This document shows, one piece after another, positions 49,114 to 57,624 of a stretch of DNA of 64,000 bases (positions are counted from its first letter, which is position 1; every line of letters begins with the position of its first letter). A model generated the notes under the pieces. The model did not search any database, was not told the origin of the DNA, and worked only from the letters and a program-made list of their open reading frames with translations. Origin of the DNA: Pseudomonadota bacterium (GTDB lineage: Bacteria > Pseudomonadota > Gammaproteobacteria > Xanthomonadales > Xanthomonadaceae); assembly GCA_018242365.1 (NCBI GenBank), contig JAFECB010000006.1:126816-190815 (forward strand), read 5' to 3'. The translations under genes were made by a program, and so were the position numbers.

Positions 49114-50493
49114 ATGAACCGCAGCCCATCCCCCACCCCACAACCGGCGGCCATTGCTGCGTTCCTGCGCGGGGTGGATCGCCGTGGCCGGTTGCTGGCG
49201 CTGGTGCAGACCGGCGATTCCGGCGCGGCACAAACTGCCCTCACCGTCGCGTCGAAAGTGTTCGCGGCAGACGCCGGCCAATGGCCGATCGCGCAATGGC
49301 CGATGCAGTACTGGCGCTTGCTGCTGTCGGTGCCGGCGATGGGGCAGCGAAACGCCGGCGGCGATCACGGTGATCTCCTGCCGCAGATCGCAAGGCTGGC
49401 CCCGCCACAGCGCGCCGCCGTGCTGTTGCATCTGGTCGCGGGACTGGAGGATGGCGACGCCGCGGCTGCACTGGGCCTCGACGTGGACGGCTACCAGCAG
49501 CGCATCCGCAGCGCATTGCCACACGATGCCGCAGGTGTACTGGACCTTGCGGTCTGGCGCGGTTGGCGCGATGGCGCACAACACGCGCTGGAGCAGCTTC
49601 CCGAAGCCACCGAAGCGCCGCCTGCGCCAGCACGACCAAGTGCCGCTCCTCGGCCCAGCAAGCCTTCGCCCAGCCAGTCAAGCATTGCCGACGTTGCCGC
49701 CGTCGAGGTGCCGCATCGGTCGCTGCGCTGGCTTTGGCTGCTGCTCGTCGTACTCGGCGTGATGCTTGCGGCCAGCCTGCTGCTGCATCCGCGTGGCCGC
49801 GCGATGCTCGATGTCTGGCGCGGCCACATCCATGCCGAAGCCCTGCCCGCGGCCGCAGCACCGAAGGCACGCTTCGATCCCAAGGACCCGGCACTCGACC
49901 CGGATCGCGCGCTGCATGCCGATCCCGCCGATCTGGCGCTGGCCCACCGCCTGCCCCTGCTGTCATGGCTGGCGGCCACGGGCGACGCCTCGGCGCTGGA
50001 AGCCACAACTGCATCCGCGGCTGACAGTACGCCCACACCCGCACAGGCAACGGCCCGCCTGCCGCCGCTGGCATCGCCCGCGCAGCGCAGCAGCGATCGT
50101 GACGCCTGGGCCGAGTGGCAGGGCCTGACCGATATCGAGCGCAACACCCTGCGCGAAGTCGCCGCACGCGTCGACGCCATGACGGACGCACAACGCAAGG
50201 CCCTGCGCATGCGCTACGACAGCCAGGCCTACGATGCGCAACTGGGTTGGCACCTCGGCCCCACGCTGGGGCGCGACTGGCCACGGGTGGCGCCGCTGTT
50301 TGCCTTTGCCGAAGGCGACGAGCGCAGCGCCGTGCTGGCGTTGCTGCGCGAGGCGACGCCCGAAGAGATCGATACCCTTGCGCGGCTGGCGCAAACCACG
50401 CCGCCGGAAGCGCGCGCGCAATTGCGTCGTGACCTGCTGGCGCAGCCAAGGGATCAACGCGCGGCCTGGCTGCAAGCACGGCTGAACCGATAG
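49114..50493 (+). CDS. Membrane protein with sigma-region-4-like N-terminal domain and DUF3106-like C-terminal part
   Basis: About 459 residues from the ATG at 49114 (MNRSPSPTPQ); an earlier in-frame ATG at 49090 is possible. Residues 86-135 resemble sigma-factor region 4 (LLPQIARLAPPQRAAVLLHLVAGLEDGDAAAALGL then DVDGYQQRIRSAL). One membrane segment lies at about 204-224 (LRWLWLLLVVLGVMLAASLLL). A variable linker follows, then a helical C-terminal region (about 350-455, DAWAEWQGLTDIERNTLREV; LLREATPEEIDTLARL) resembling DUF3106. This suggests a cytoplasmic DNA-binding-like head tethered to the membrane with an extracytoplasmic sensor. It precedes the response regulator by 60 bases. Confidence 0.65.
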   Translation: MNRSPSPTPQPAAIAAFLRGVDRRGRLLALVQTGDSGAAQTALTVASKVFAADAGQWPIAQWPMQYWRLLLSVPAMGQRNAGGDHGDLLPQIARLAPPQRAAVLLHLVAGLEDGDAAAALGLDVDGYQQRIRSALPHDAAGVLDLAVWRGWRDGAQHALEQLPEATEAPPAPARPSAAPRPSKPSPSQSSIADVAAVEVPHRSLRWLWLLLVVLGVMLAASLLLHPRGRAMLDVWRGHIHAEALPAAAAPKARFDPKDPALDPDRALHADPADLALAHRLPLLSWLAATGDASALEATTASAADSTPTPAQATARLPPLASPAQRSSDRDAWAEWQGLTDIERNTLREVAARVDAMTDAQRKALRMRYDSQAYDAQLGWHLGPTLGRDWPRVAPLFAFAEGDERSAVLALLREATPEEIDTLARLAQTTPPEARAQLRRDLLAQPRDQRAAWLQARLNR

Positions 50494-50553
50494 CCACGGC
50501 GCGCCCCAGCTCCCGTATCATCATCGTCTGTTCGGGGAGTCTTCTTTCGAATC

Positions 50554-51219
50554 GTGCAGACACAGCCGCTGCTCCTGCGTACCGTGCTGGTACTCGAAGA
50601 CGACCCTGCAGCTCAGGCGCGGATGCGGCGCTTGCTTGCGGGTACGGCCAGCGATGCGCTCGTCGTCACCATGGCCGGCGACATTGTTTCCGCACAAGCG
50701 CTGGCCGCTGAAGACACGACGTACGATGCGGCCTTCATCGATGTGCAACTGCCCGACGGCAGCGGTGTCGATTTCATCGCCTGGTTGCGTGAGCGGCGTC
50801 CGCAACTGCCCGCCGTGATCGTGTCGAGCTGGGCCGAGGAAGCCACGATTCTTGCCGCCTTGCGCAACGGTGCGATTGGCTATCTGCTGAAAAGCGCGGA
50901 CGACACGGAATTGGCGATGCAGCTGCGTTGCCTGCAACGCGGTGGTGCCGCCATCGACCCATTGATCGCACGTCGTCTGCTGGCATTGATGCCGCAGGCA
51001 CAACCCGCCGCGCCACCGCAGGACGCCCATCTGTCGGTACGCGAAACCGAAATCCTGCAACTGGTTTCGCGCGGCCTGAGCAACCGCGAAATTGCGGACA
51101 GCACCGGGCTGTCCAAGCTCACCATCGAAAGCCACACCCGCAACATCTACCGCAAGCTGGCGGTCGGTTCGCGCACCGCCGCCGTGTTCGAAGCGCAGTC
51201 GCTGGGCCTGCTGCATTGA
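50554..51219 (+). CDS. LuxR-family (NarL type) response regulator
   Basis: 221 residues from a GTG at 50554. Receiver domain 9-122 with VLEDD acidic pair, phospho-acceptor Asp63 in FIDVQLPDG, and Lys113 in YLLKSADD. The C-terminal helix-turn-helix (about 155-215) reads LSVRETEILQLVSRGLSNREIADSTGLSKLTIESH. Its TGA overlaps the TTG start of the histidine kinase (TTGA), so the two proteins form a cognate pair. The target genes are unknown; the autotransporter gene lies next downstream. Confidence 0.93.
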   Translation: MQTQPLLLRTVLVLEDDPAAQARMRRLLAGTASDALVVTMAGDIVSAQALAAEDTTYDAAFIDVQLPDGSGVDFIAWLRERRPQLPAVIVSSWAEEATILAALRNGAIGYLLKSADDTELAMQLRCLQRGGAAIDPLIARRLLALMPQAQPAAPPQDAHLSVRETEILQLVSRGLSNREIADSTGLSKLTIESHTRNIYRKLAVGSRTAAVFEAQSLGLLH

Positions 51220-53051
51220 TCCGGAGCATTCTGTTGGCGTGGTGCGTTCTGCTGGCACTGCTGGCCGCAGGCCGTGTTCACGCGCAGGCACCGCTGACCC
51301 TCACCCATGCGGAAGCTGCACGCGGACAGTGGAACGACACCGCGCCCCCCACCACCGGCTGGGTGCCGGTGACCTTGATGGACCAGTGGGAAACCCGCTG
51401 GCCGGACCACGATGGCGTGGTCTGGTACAAGCTGCGCTGGCAGCAGGCCGATGCAAACCGGCCCACCGGGCTGCTGATCGACTACATCTGCATGGCCGGC
51501 GCGGTGTACGTGAACGGCAGCCTGATCGGGCGTGATCGCTCGCTGGTGGAACCGCTGTCGCGGGCGTGGATTGCACCGCAGTACTACTTGCTGGATGCCC
51601 CGCTGTTGCGCCAAGGCGAGAACACCCTGCTGGTGCGCGTCTCCGGCTTGACCGCCTACCAACCCGCATTCGGCACCGTCACCGTGGGCGATCCGGCGCA
51701 GGTGCAGGCGCAGTTCCGCGGCAACAAGCGCGTGCGCTTCGACCTGCAGATGCTCGACACCGCCATCGGTGCGGTGCTCACCGCCCTGTTCGGCCTGTTC
51801 TGGCTGCTGCGCCGGCAAGACACCACCTATGGCTGGTACGCGGCGAATGGCCTGTTCGGGCTGCTGTACGGCCTCAACTGGGTCAATGCCAGCCCGTGGC
51901 CATTCGCGAGCACCGACGGTTGGCAGGCGTTCAATGCCGCCTGCTTCATGGCCTTGGCGACGTGCTTTGGCATCTTCCTGCTGCGTTTTGCCGAACGCCG
52001 ATGGCCGCGGACCGAACGTATCGCGCTGGGCTTGGCCGGGCTGGTGATGGTCTTGTCACTACTGGTGCCTCAGTGGATGGGGCCGCATCGCAATGTCTAT
52101 GTATTGCCGATGATGGCCCTGCACTACATCGTCAGCGCGGTGTTCATGATCTGGGCGCTACGCCATGGCCGCGCCGACCAGAAAGTGCTGGGCCTGTGCA
52201 TCGCCATTCCCCTGCTCACGGCACTCTATGACGCCGGTGTCTACCTTGGCCTGATCCGCGCCGACACCTTCATCGGTTCCTTCGCCTCGCCGTTGATGCT
52301 GCTGGGCTTGGGCTTCGTGCTGGCGCACCGGTTTGCGACCACGATGCGGCGGGTGGAAGGCTTCAATCTGGAATTGCAGCGCGAGGTGCAGACCGCCACC
52401 GCGCAACTGGCCAACACCTTGAACCAGCAGCACGCACTGGAACTGGCGCACAGCCGCGCCGGCGAACGCCTGCAACTGGTGCGCGACCTGCACGACGGTT
52501 TTGGCGGCACCTTGGTTGGCACGATTGCACGCCTGCAACAAGCGCCCGAAGACACCCCAAAAGCCGCAGTGATCGACGTGCTGAAGGAAATGCGCGACGA
52601 CCTGCGCTTGGTGATCGACACCACCGCGCAGGAACAGGCGGATCTCGCCACGCTGATCGCGCCGCTGCGCCACCGCGCCAGCCGTCTGCTGGAAGCGGCC
52701 GACATCGACGCCCACTGGCAGGTGGAAGGCCTCGACGGCCTGCATCTGGAGCCGGCACGTAGCCTAGACCTACTGCGTTTGCTGCAAGAAGCGCTAACCA
52801 ATGTGTTCAAGCACAGCCGCGCGTCACGGGTAGACGTTCGGCTGGTTCGCACCGGCGAACGTTTGCAGCTGCAAGTGACCGACGACGGCATCGGCCTGCC
52901 CGAGCACAGCAGCACCCCAATTGAAGGCGGTGGCGGTGGCGCCGGCTTCGCCTCGATGCGCCTGCGCGCGCAACGGCTGGGTGCCCGCTTCGACATCCGC
53001 CGCGCCATGCCCGGCACCGAGCTGTGGCTGGAGTTTCCGCTGGCGGCGTGA
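51216..53051 (+). CDS. Sensor histidine kinase with 7TM-type sensor (HisKA_3)
   Basis: 611 residues from a TTG at 51216. Signal peptide (about 1-21, ending RVHAQA). An extracytoplasmic jelly-roll-like domain (about 25-165: WVPVTLMDQWETRWPDHDGVVWYKLRW...YVNGSLIGRD...LVRVSGL) resembles the sugar-binding N-terminal domain found in 7TMR-DISM kinases. Seven or so membrane segments cover about 180-380. A coiled coil (ELQREVQTATAQLANTL) leads to the HisKA_3 motif LVRDLHDGFGG (His426) and an ATPase domain (LLQEALTNVFKHS; DDGIGLPE; GAGFASMRLRAQRLG). Likely senses a glycan or envelope signal; overlap with the regulator gene is direct. Confidence 0.88.
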   Translation: MIRSILLAWCVLLALLAAGRVHAQAPLTLTHAEAARGQWNDTAPPTTGWVPVTLMDQWETRWPDHDGVVWYKLRWQQADANRPTGLLIDYICMAGAVYVNGSLIGRDRSLVEPLSRAWIAPQYYLLDAPLLRQGENTLLVRVSGLTAYQPAFGTVTVGDPAQVQAQFRGNKRVRFDLQMLDTAIGAVLTALFGLFWLLRRQDTTYGWYAANGLFGLLYGLNWVNASPWPFASTDGWQAFNAACFMALATCFGIFLLRFAERRWPRTERIALGLAGLVMVLSLLVPQWMGPHRNVYVLPMMALHYIVSAVFMIWALRHGRADQKVLGLCIAIPLLTALYDAGVYLGLIRADTFIGSFASPLMLLGLGFVLAHRFATTMRRVEGFNLELQREVQTATAQLANTLNQQHALELAHSRAGERLQLVRDLHDGFGGTLVGTIARLQQAPEDTPKAAVIDVLKEMRDDLRLVIDTTAQEQADLATLIAPLRHRASRLLEAADIDAHWQVEGLDGLHLEPARSLDLLRLLQEALTNVFKHSRASRVDVRLVRTGERLQLQVTDDGIGLPEHSSTPIEGGGGGAGFASMRLRAQRLGARFDIRRAMPGTELWLEFPLAA

Positions 53052-53121
53052 GTCCGCCTACCTGTTTTCGTGGATACCCAAGTGGCGGATGTGCGCAAAG
53101 TTTGGGTGGCACTGCCGTCGG

Positions 53122-53150
53122 GGACGGTCGTGCCGGGCGGCACGACGTCC
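53122..53150 (+). promoter_or_regulatory. 12-base-pair hairpin ahead of the autotransporter gene
   Basis: GGAC-G-GTCGTGCC (53122-53134) pairs with GGCACGACGTCC (53139-53150), GGGC loop, one-base bulge. It ends 23 bases before the autotransporter ATG and just before its GGGGAAG ribosome site. No T-run follows. It could be a 5'-leader control element. Confidence 0.5.
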
Positions 53151-53173
53151 GGCGGCGCACTGGGGAAGCCGCC

Positions 53174-55873
53174 ATGCGTACACACCGCCAAGCCACCACC
53201 GTTCGTCGTTCCCTTCTGTCGCTGGCCATTGTTGGCAGCCTGATGCTGCTGGCCATCCCGCGCGCTTATGCGGCGGATGATCCCTGCCCCGATGGGGATG
53301 CCAATACCAGCCAAGGGGCCGAGGACAGCGAAGGAATCACCGGCGAGAACACCACCTGCGACGTCAATGCCAGCGCCTATGGCTGGATGAATGTTGCCGG
53401 CGGCGGTTACAGCAGTGCATTCGGCTTCAAGAATTGGGCCATTGGTGACGGCAGCAGTGCGTTTGGCTTCAATAACACCGCCTACGGTATGTCCAGCAGC
53501 GCATTCGGCTACCAGAATTCTGCCAGTGGGTTTTTCAGCAGTGCGTTCGGCTACAAAGGCAACGCATCCGGATATCGAAGCCTGGTGCTGTCCAGTTGGT
53601 GGAACAAGAATGGCAACAGCAGCGTGGGCACCGACGAAATCAGCAGCGCCCTCGGCACCAGCAGCGTGGCGCTGGGCGCCGGCGCAACTGCTTGGGACGA
53701 TTCCAGCGTCGCCATTGGCGTGGGCAGCGTGGCCGGCAACAGCGATGCCAGCCTCACCACCGGAGCAAACAGCGTGGCGGTCGGCACCTGGGCCGACTTT
53801 AATGGAAACGGCATCCTCGATGCTGGCGAGCCCATCAATCAAGCCACCGCCCAATACAGCAGCAGCTTCGGCGTGGGCAATACCGCCTCCGCGATCTTCA
53901 GCAGCGCGTTCGGCTTCCAAAATACCGCCTCCGGGTCAGAGAGTAGCGCGTTCGGGTACTGGAACACCGCTTCCGGGGTCGCCAGCAGCGCATTCGGGTA
54001 CTGGAACACCGCTTCCGGGGTCGCCAGCAGCGCGGTCGGGTACTCGAACAACGCTTCCGGGTACTACAGCAGCGCGTTCGGCTACTCCAACTCTTCCTTT
54101 GGCGTCTATAGCAGCGCGTTCGGGTACTGGAACACCGCTTCCGGGTACAACAGCAGCGCGTTCGGGTACTGGAACACCGCTTCCGGGGTCGCCAGCAGCG
54201 CGTTCGGGTACTTCAACACCGCGTATGCCAATGGCAGCGCATTCGGATACTGGAACACCGCTTCCGGGTACAACAGCAGCGCGTTCGGCTGGGTCAACAC
54301 CGCCAGCGGCGACTCCAGCAGCGCGTTCGGGTACGAAAACTTCGCCAGCGGCAAAAACAGCAGCGCGTTCGGCTTTGCGTCGCAGGCGCTGGCCGCCAAC
54401 AGCACCGCGCTGGGCTACGAGGCCGTAGCCAATGCCACCGGGGTAGTGTCATTCGGTCACTCGGCAACGGATCTGGATGTCCTCGGCGCGGCCTACGGCA
54501 GCGAGCTCAATGCCCGCCTGATCCATGTCGCTGCAGGCGTCGATGCCACCGACGCGGTCAACCTCGGCCAGCTCAACACTGCCATCGCCGGCACTTATCA
54601 GGGCTGGAACCTCAGCGCTGCGGGTGGTGCTGGCGAAGCCATCGGTGATGGCGAGACCGTGGATTTCGAAGCCACCGACGCCAACGGCAACCTCACCGTG
54701 TCGCGCAGCGGCAACACGATGACTTATGGTTTCAACAGCCTCACTTCGACGTTCGGTGGTGTCGGCGGCAGCTTCAGCATCCTTGGCGGCACCACCATCG
54801 ACATGGGCGGCAATGTGGTCAGCGGCGTTGCCAATGGCGTTGCCGCGACCGATGCCGTGAACCTCAGCCAGCTCAATGCCGCTATCGGCGGCACCTACAA
54901 CGGCTGGAACATTTCGGCGGGCGGCGGCGCGGCGCAGTTGATCGGCGATGGCGATACGGTCGATTTCGAGGCCGACGATCCCAACGGCAACCTCACCGTG
55001 TCGCGCAGCGGCAACACGATGACTTACGGCTTCAACAGCCTCAACGCGGTGTTCGGTGGTGGTGGCGGCAGTTTCACCATCATCAACAACACCACGATCA
55101 ACATGGGCGGCAATGTGGTCTCGGGCGTGGCCAATGGCGTGGCTGCCACTGATGCCGCCAATGTCGGGCAGTTGAATGTGGTCGCCGGCTCGGCTGCTGC
55201 CGCACAAACTGCCGCCGACAATGCCCAAGCCAGTGCGGACGCCGCGCAATCCACCGCCGATACCGCACTGGATGCGGCCAACAATGCGCAAACCACCGCC
55301 GATGCGGCGATGGATGCGGCCAACAATGCACAGGCCAGCGCCGATCACGCGCAGGACACGGCCGATCACGCCCAGCAATCGGCCGATGCCGCCCAAGCCA
55401 GTGCCGATCATGCGCAGGCCACCGCCGACACCGCGTTGACCGCCGCCGGCAATGCCGTGACCACTGCGAATACCTACACCGACACCCGCGAAGCGGCAAT
55501 CCGTTCCGACATGACTGCCGGTGATGCTGCCACCTTGGCGTCCTCCAAGGCCTATACCGACCAACGCTTTGCAGCATGGAACGACACCTTCACCCAGTAC
55601 CAGCAGCAGGTCGATGCACGCTTTGCTCAGACCGACACCCGCATCAACCGGATCGGTGCAATGGGCACGGCGATGACCCAGATGGCGGTGAACGCGGCGA
55701 TCGGTGCCAGCCCGCGTGGTCGTCTCGCGGTGGGTGTGGGCACGCAGGGTGGCCAGGGCGCGATCTCGATCGGCTACGGCCGCCGCGTGGGCAGCACCGG
55801 TTCGTTCTCGATCGGTGCCAGCTTCGCCAGCGGTGAATCGTCGGTGGGTGCGGGTTTCGGTATCGATCTGTAA
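53174..55873 (+). CDS. YadA-like trimeric autotransporter adhesin
   Basis: An 899-residue outer-membrane adhesin. Signal peptide to about residue 34 (LLAIPRAYAA). The head (about 70-420) is built from many roughly 14-residue repeats of type SSAFGYWNTASGVA, a YadA-head beta-roll pattern. A neck segment (IHVAAGVDATDAVNLGQL) is followed by two 100-residue stalk modules (54581-55180), a long Ala/Asp/Gln coiled coil (QTAADNAQASADAAQ...), and the C-terminal four-strand membrane anchor ending SVGAGFGIDL. GGGGAAG at 53162-53168 serves as ribosome site. It follows the two-component genes on the same strand. Probable role: adhesion or biofilm. Confidence 0.93.
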   Translation: MRTHRQATTVRRSLLSLAIVGSLMLLAIPRAYAADDPCPDGDANTSQGAEDSEGITGENTTCDVNASAYGWMNVAGGGYSSAFGFKNWAIGDGSSAFGFNNTAYGMSSSAFGYQNSASGFFSSAFGYKGNASGYRSLVLSSWWNKNGNSSVGTDEISSALGTSSVALGAGATAWDDSSVAIGVGSVAGNSDASLTTGANSVAVGTWADFNGNGILDAGEPINQATAQYSSSFGVGNTASAIFSSAFGFQNTASGSESSAFGYWNTASGVASSAFGYWNTASGVASSAVGYSNNASGYYSSAFGYSNSSFGVYSSAFGYWNTASGYNSSAFGYWNTASGVASSAFGYFNTAYANGSAFGYWNTASGYNSSAFGWVNTASGDSSSAFGYENFASGKNSSAFGFASQALAANSTALGYEAVANATGVVSFGHSATDLDVLGAAYGSELNARLIHVAAGVDATDAVNLGQLNTAIAGTYQGWNLSAAGGAGEAIGDGETVDFEATDANGNLTVSRSGNTMTYGFNSLTSTFGGVGGSFSILGGTTIDMGGNVVSGVANGVAATDAVNLSQLNAAIGGTYNGWNISAGGGAAQLIGDGDTVDFEADDPNGNLTVSRSGNTMTYGFNSLNAVFGGGGGSFTIINNTTINMGGNVVSGVANGVAATDAANVGQLNVVAGSAAAAQTAADNAQASADAAQSTADTALDAANNAQTTADAAMDAANNAQASADHAQDTADHAQQSADAAQASADHAQATADTALTAAGNAVTTANTYTDTREAAIRSDMTAGDAATLASSKAYTDQRFAAWNDTFTQYQQQVDARFAQTDTRINRIGAMGTAMTQMAVNAAIGASPRGRLAVGVGTQGGQGAISIGYGRRVGSTGSFSIGASFASGESSVGAGFGIDL
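53397..54430 (+). repeat. 42-base tandem repeats encoding the adhesin head
   Basis: The head-coding region contains roughly twenty degenerate 42-base units, each encoding 14 residues with SSAFG core. Units around 53940-54230 are nearly identical to one another at DNA level (TGGAACACCGCTTCCGG core), the others diverged. One unit near 54227 is shorter, lacking two residues. Confidence 0.85.
54581..55180 (+). repeat. Two tandem 300-base stalk modules
   Basis: 54581-54880 and 54881-55180 are in-phase copies of exactly 300 bases. They share long identical stretches (NLTVSRSGNTMTYGFNSL and the GGNVVSGVANGVAATDA segment are the same in both). Each module encodes 100 residues of YadA-stalk type ending in a neck-like motif. 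Confidence 0.88.
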
Positions 55874-55955
55874 GCCCACGGGCAGGTGACGAACGATGCC
55901 GGGGCGGGCGACCGTCTTGGCATTTTCATTCCTTGCGAATCCGCTACGCTCCCAA

Positions 55956-56073
55956 TCGCGCCCCTTCGGTGCGCTCCAACAACAATCACGTGCCCTGTGG
56001 GAGCACACCGCAGGGGTGCGACCTGCCAATGCACCTGCGATGTCTCTTTCGCGCCCCTTCGGTGCGCTCCTAC
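55956..56073. repeat. REP-like cluster (inverted, direct, inverted)
   Basis: Copies at 55956-55978 (inverted), 55997-56021 (direct, variant with CACACC) and 56049-56073 (inverted). The last overlaps the end of the DUF4286 gene; its TAG (56070-56072 on the minus strand) is that gene's stop codon. Confidence 0.85.
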
Positions 56074-56405
56074 GGAAGCGGTGCGCCGCTGTGGAGGTGT
56101 GCCTGCAGCACGCGTCGTGTGGCACTGAAGCGTCCGCCGAAGCGCGCCATGCCGTCACCGCGCAGGCGGGCGGCGTGTTGGTCGAAATAGTCCTGCAGGG
56201 CCGCCGCATCGGCCAGCCAGTACTGCACGCACAAGGCGACGTGGCCATCCGCCGGCACGGGATCGCGCACATCGAGGACGCGTGCCGACACGAAGCCCGG
56301 CAAGGCCAGCATCTGCGCAACATGCGCGGCCAGCCAGGCGCGGTAGTCCGCCTCGATCGCACTGTCCAGGGTGATGTTCACCTCGTAGCAGACGGTGGCG
56401 CTCAC
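56070..56405 (-). CDS. DUF4286 family protein
   Basis: A 111-residue protein from a GTG at 56405 overlapping the DUF3667 gene stop (GTGA). It begins with VCYEVNITLD, has a YRAWLAAHVAQMLALPGFVSARVLDV segment, a VQYWLADAAALQDYFDQHAARLR helix, and ends AHLHSGAPLP; this is the dimeric ferredoxin-like DUF4286 pattern. No function is known. The stop codon lies within a REP-like element. Confidence 0.85.
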   Translation of the reverse strand: MSATVCYEVNITLDSAIEADYRAWLAAHVAQMLALPGFVSARVLDVRDPVPADGHVALCVQYWLADAAALQDYFDQHAARLRGDGMARFGGRFSATRRVLQAHLHSGAPLP

Positions 56406-57568
56406 ATTTCCACCAGTCCGATCAGGGCCGAGGCGCTCACGGCCAGGCCCAGCAGCACGGAATAGATCATGCCCAATACGGTGAATTTCACCAGCGTCAT
56501 CGGCCAACCTTGCGCGTAGACGCGCTTCTGCGTCAGCAGCAGGTAGACCAGGGTCCAGCCCACCAGGAAGGCGATCAGCCAGGCGAACAGGATGTACATC
56601 CATGACCCATCCGGCGCGAAGGTCGATGCAGGTACCGTTGCCAGCAGGATCAACAGCAAGGACAGGCACAGGAACGCGTGGCTGTGCAGGGCCACGATCA
56701 GGTGCTCCATGTACAGCCGGCGCTGGAACAGGTAGGCCAGCTTCAGCAGCAAGGCAAACACCGGCACCAGCACGAACAAGGTGGTGGGGATGACCGAGAG
56801 CATCGCATCCTTGAACGCACCGGGATCGCGCTCGAGGCGGGCCACGTTGTCACTGCCGCGCTGCGCTTGCGCGGTGAGCCAGTGATTGACGAAGTCGGGT
56901 AGCCAGCCGATGGCGATCGGCTGCGTTTTCGCGTCCCACGGTTTGCCGCCGACCACCACGGCCGGATCCTGCGTCTCCAAAGGTGCCTCGGCGAGTGGGG
57001 TCGCGGACGCACCCTCGCGCAGCGCGCGGAGCCGTGCATCGGCGGCATCGCGGATGTGGTGCTCGGCGACGCGAATGCCGGTTGCACCTACTGCACCTGC
57101 GGTGCCGGTCATGTCGCGCTGCGCCTGCTGCAACTGCGCCAGCTGTTCGTCACGCAGCTTCACCACCGCCGCCGCCGTGGTGGCCCGCGCAAACGCATTC
57201 TGCACGTCGTCCGGTCGGCCATCACCGCCCACCTGCACGGTCAGACGCGCCACGAAGAAGGCCAGCACGGCGAGGAAGAAGAACAGCCGGAACGGGGTGA
57301 CATAGCGGACCTGGCGGCCGGCAAAGTATTCCAGGCTGAGGAAACCGGGTTTCAAGTACAAGGGCTTGAGCGTGCGCACGATGCGCGCATCGAAATCGAA
57401 CACGCTGTCCAGCAGGTCGCCAAGCACGCTGCCGATCGGCCGCATCAAGCCCTGCACCGGCTGCCCGCAGGCATGGCAATGCGGGCCTTGCAGGATCGCG
57501 TCGCAGTTGCGGCAACGCGGTGGCGGTTCCACTGCGGGCACAGGTGTCGGTTCGGCTTCGTTCTGCAT
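56402..57568 (-). CDS. DUF3667 membrane protein with zinc ribbon
   Basis: A 388-residue protein from the ATG at 57568. N-terminal zinc ribbon (CRNC...CHAC, Cys19-Cys34). Then SVLGDLLDSVFDFDARIVRTLKPLYLKPGFLSLEYFAGRQVRYVTPFRLFFFLAVLAFF, the DUF3667 signature with its first membrane segment. A long polar helical insert (170-270) lies before three or four further membrane segments at the C-terminus. Function unknown. It diverges from the MATE gene over 56 bases and is coupled to DUF4286. Confidence 0.88.
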   Translation of the reverse strand: MQNEAEPTPVPAVEPPPRCRNCDAILQGPHCHACGQPVQGLMRPIGSVLGDLLDSVFDFDARIVRTLKPLYLKPGFLSLEYFAGRQVRYVTPFRLFFFLAVLAFFVARLTVQVGGDGRPDDVQNAFARATTAAAVVKLRDEQLAQLQQAQRDMTGTAGAVGATGIRVAEHHIRDAADARLRALREGASATPLAEAPLETQDPAVVVGGKPWDAKTQPIAIGWLPDFVNHWLTAQAQRGSDNVARLERDPGAFKDAMLSVIPTTLFVLVPVFALLLKLAYLFQRRLYMEHLIVALHSHAFLCLSLLLILLATVPASTFAPDGSWMYILFAWLIAFLVGWTLVYLLLTQKRVYAQGWPMTLVKFTVLGMIYSVLLGLAVSASALIGLVEM

Positions 57569-57624
57569 GCGGATAAAATGACAGGCCGCGCGCGGCCACG
57601 CCAGCGCGCCTTCCTGCCTGCCCC

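Noticed and set aside
54449..56362. A 637-codon minus-strand frame opposite the adhesin gene
   Set aside because: Repetitive only because the adhesin is repetitive; it has no signal, domain or ribosome site, and it crosses the REP cluster and the DUF4286 gene.
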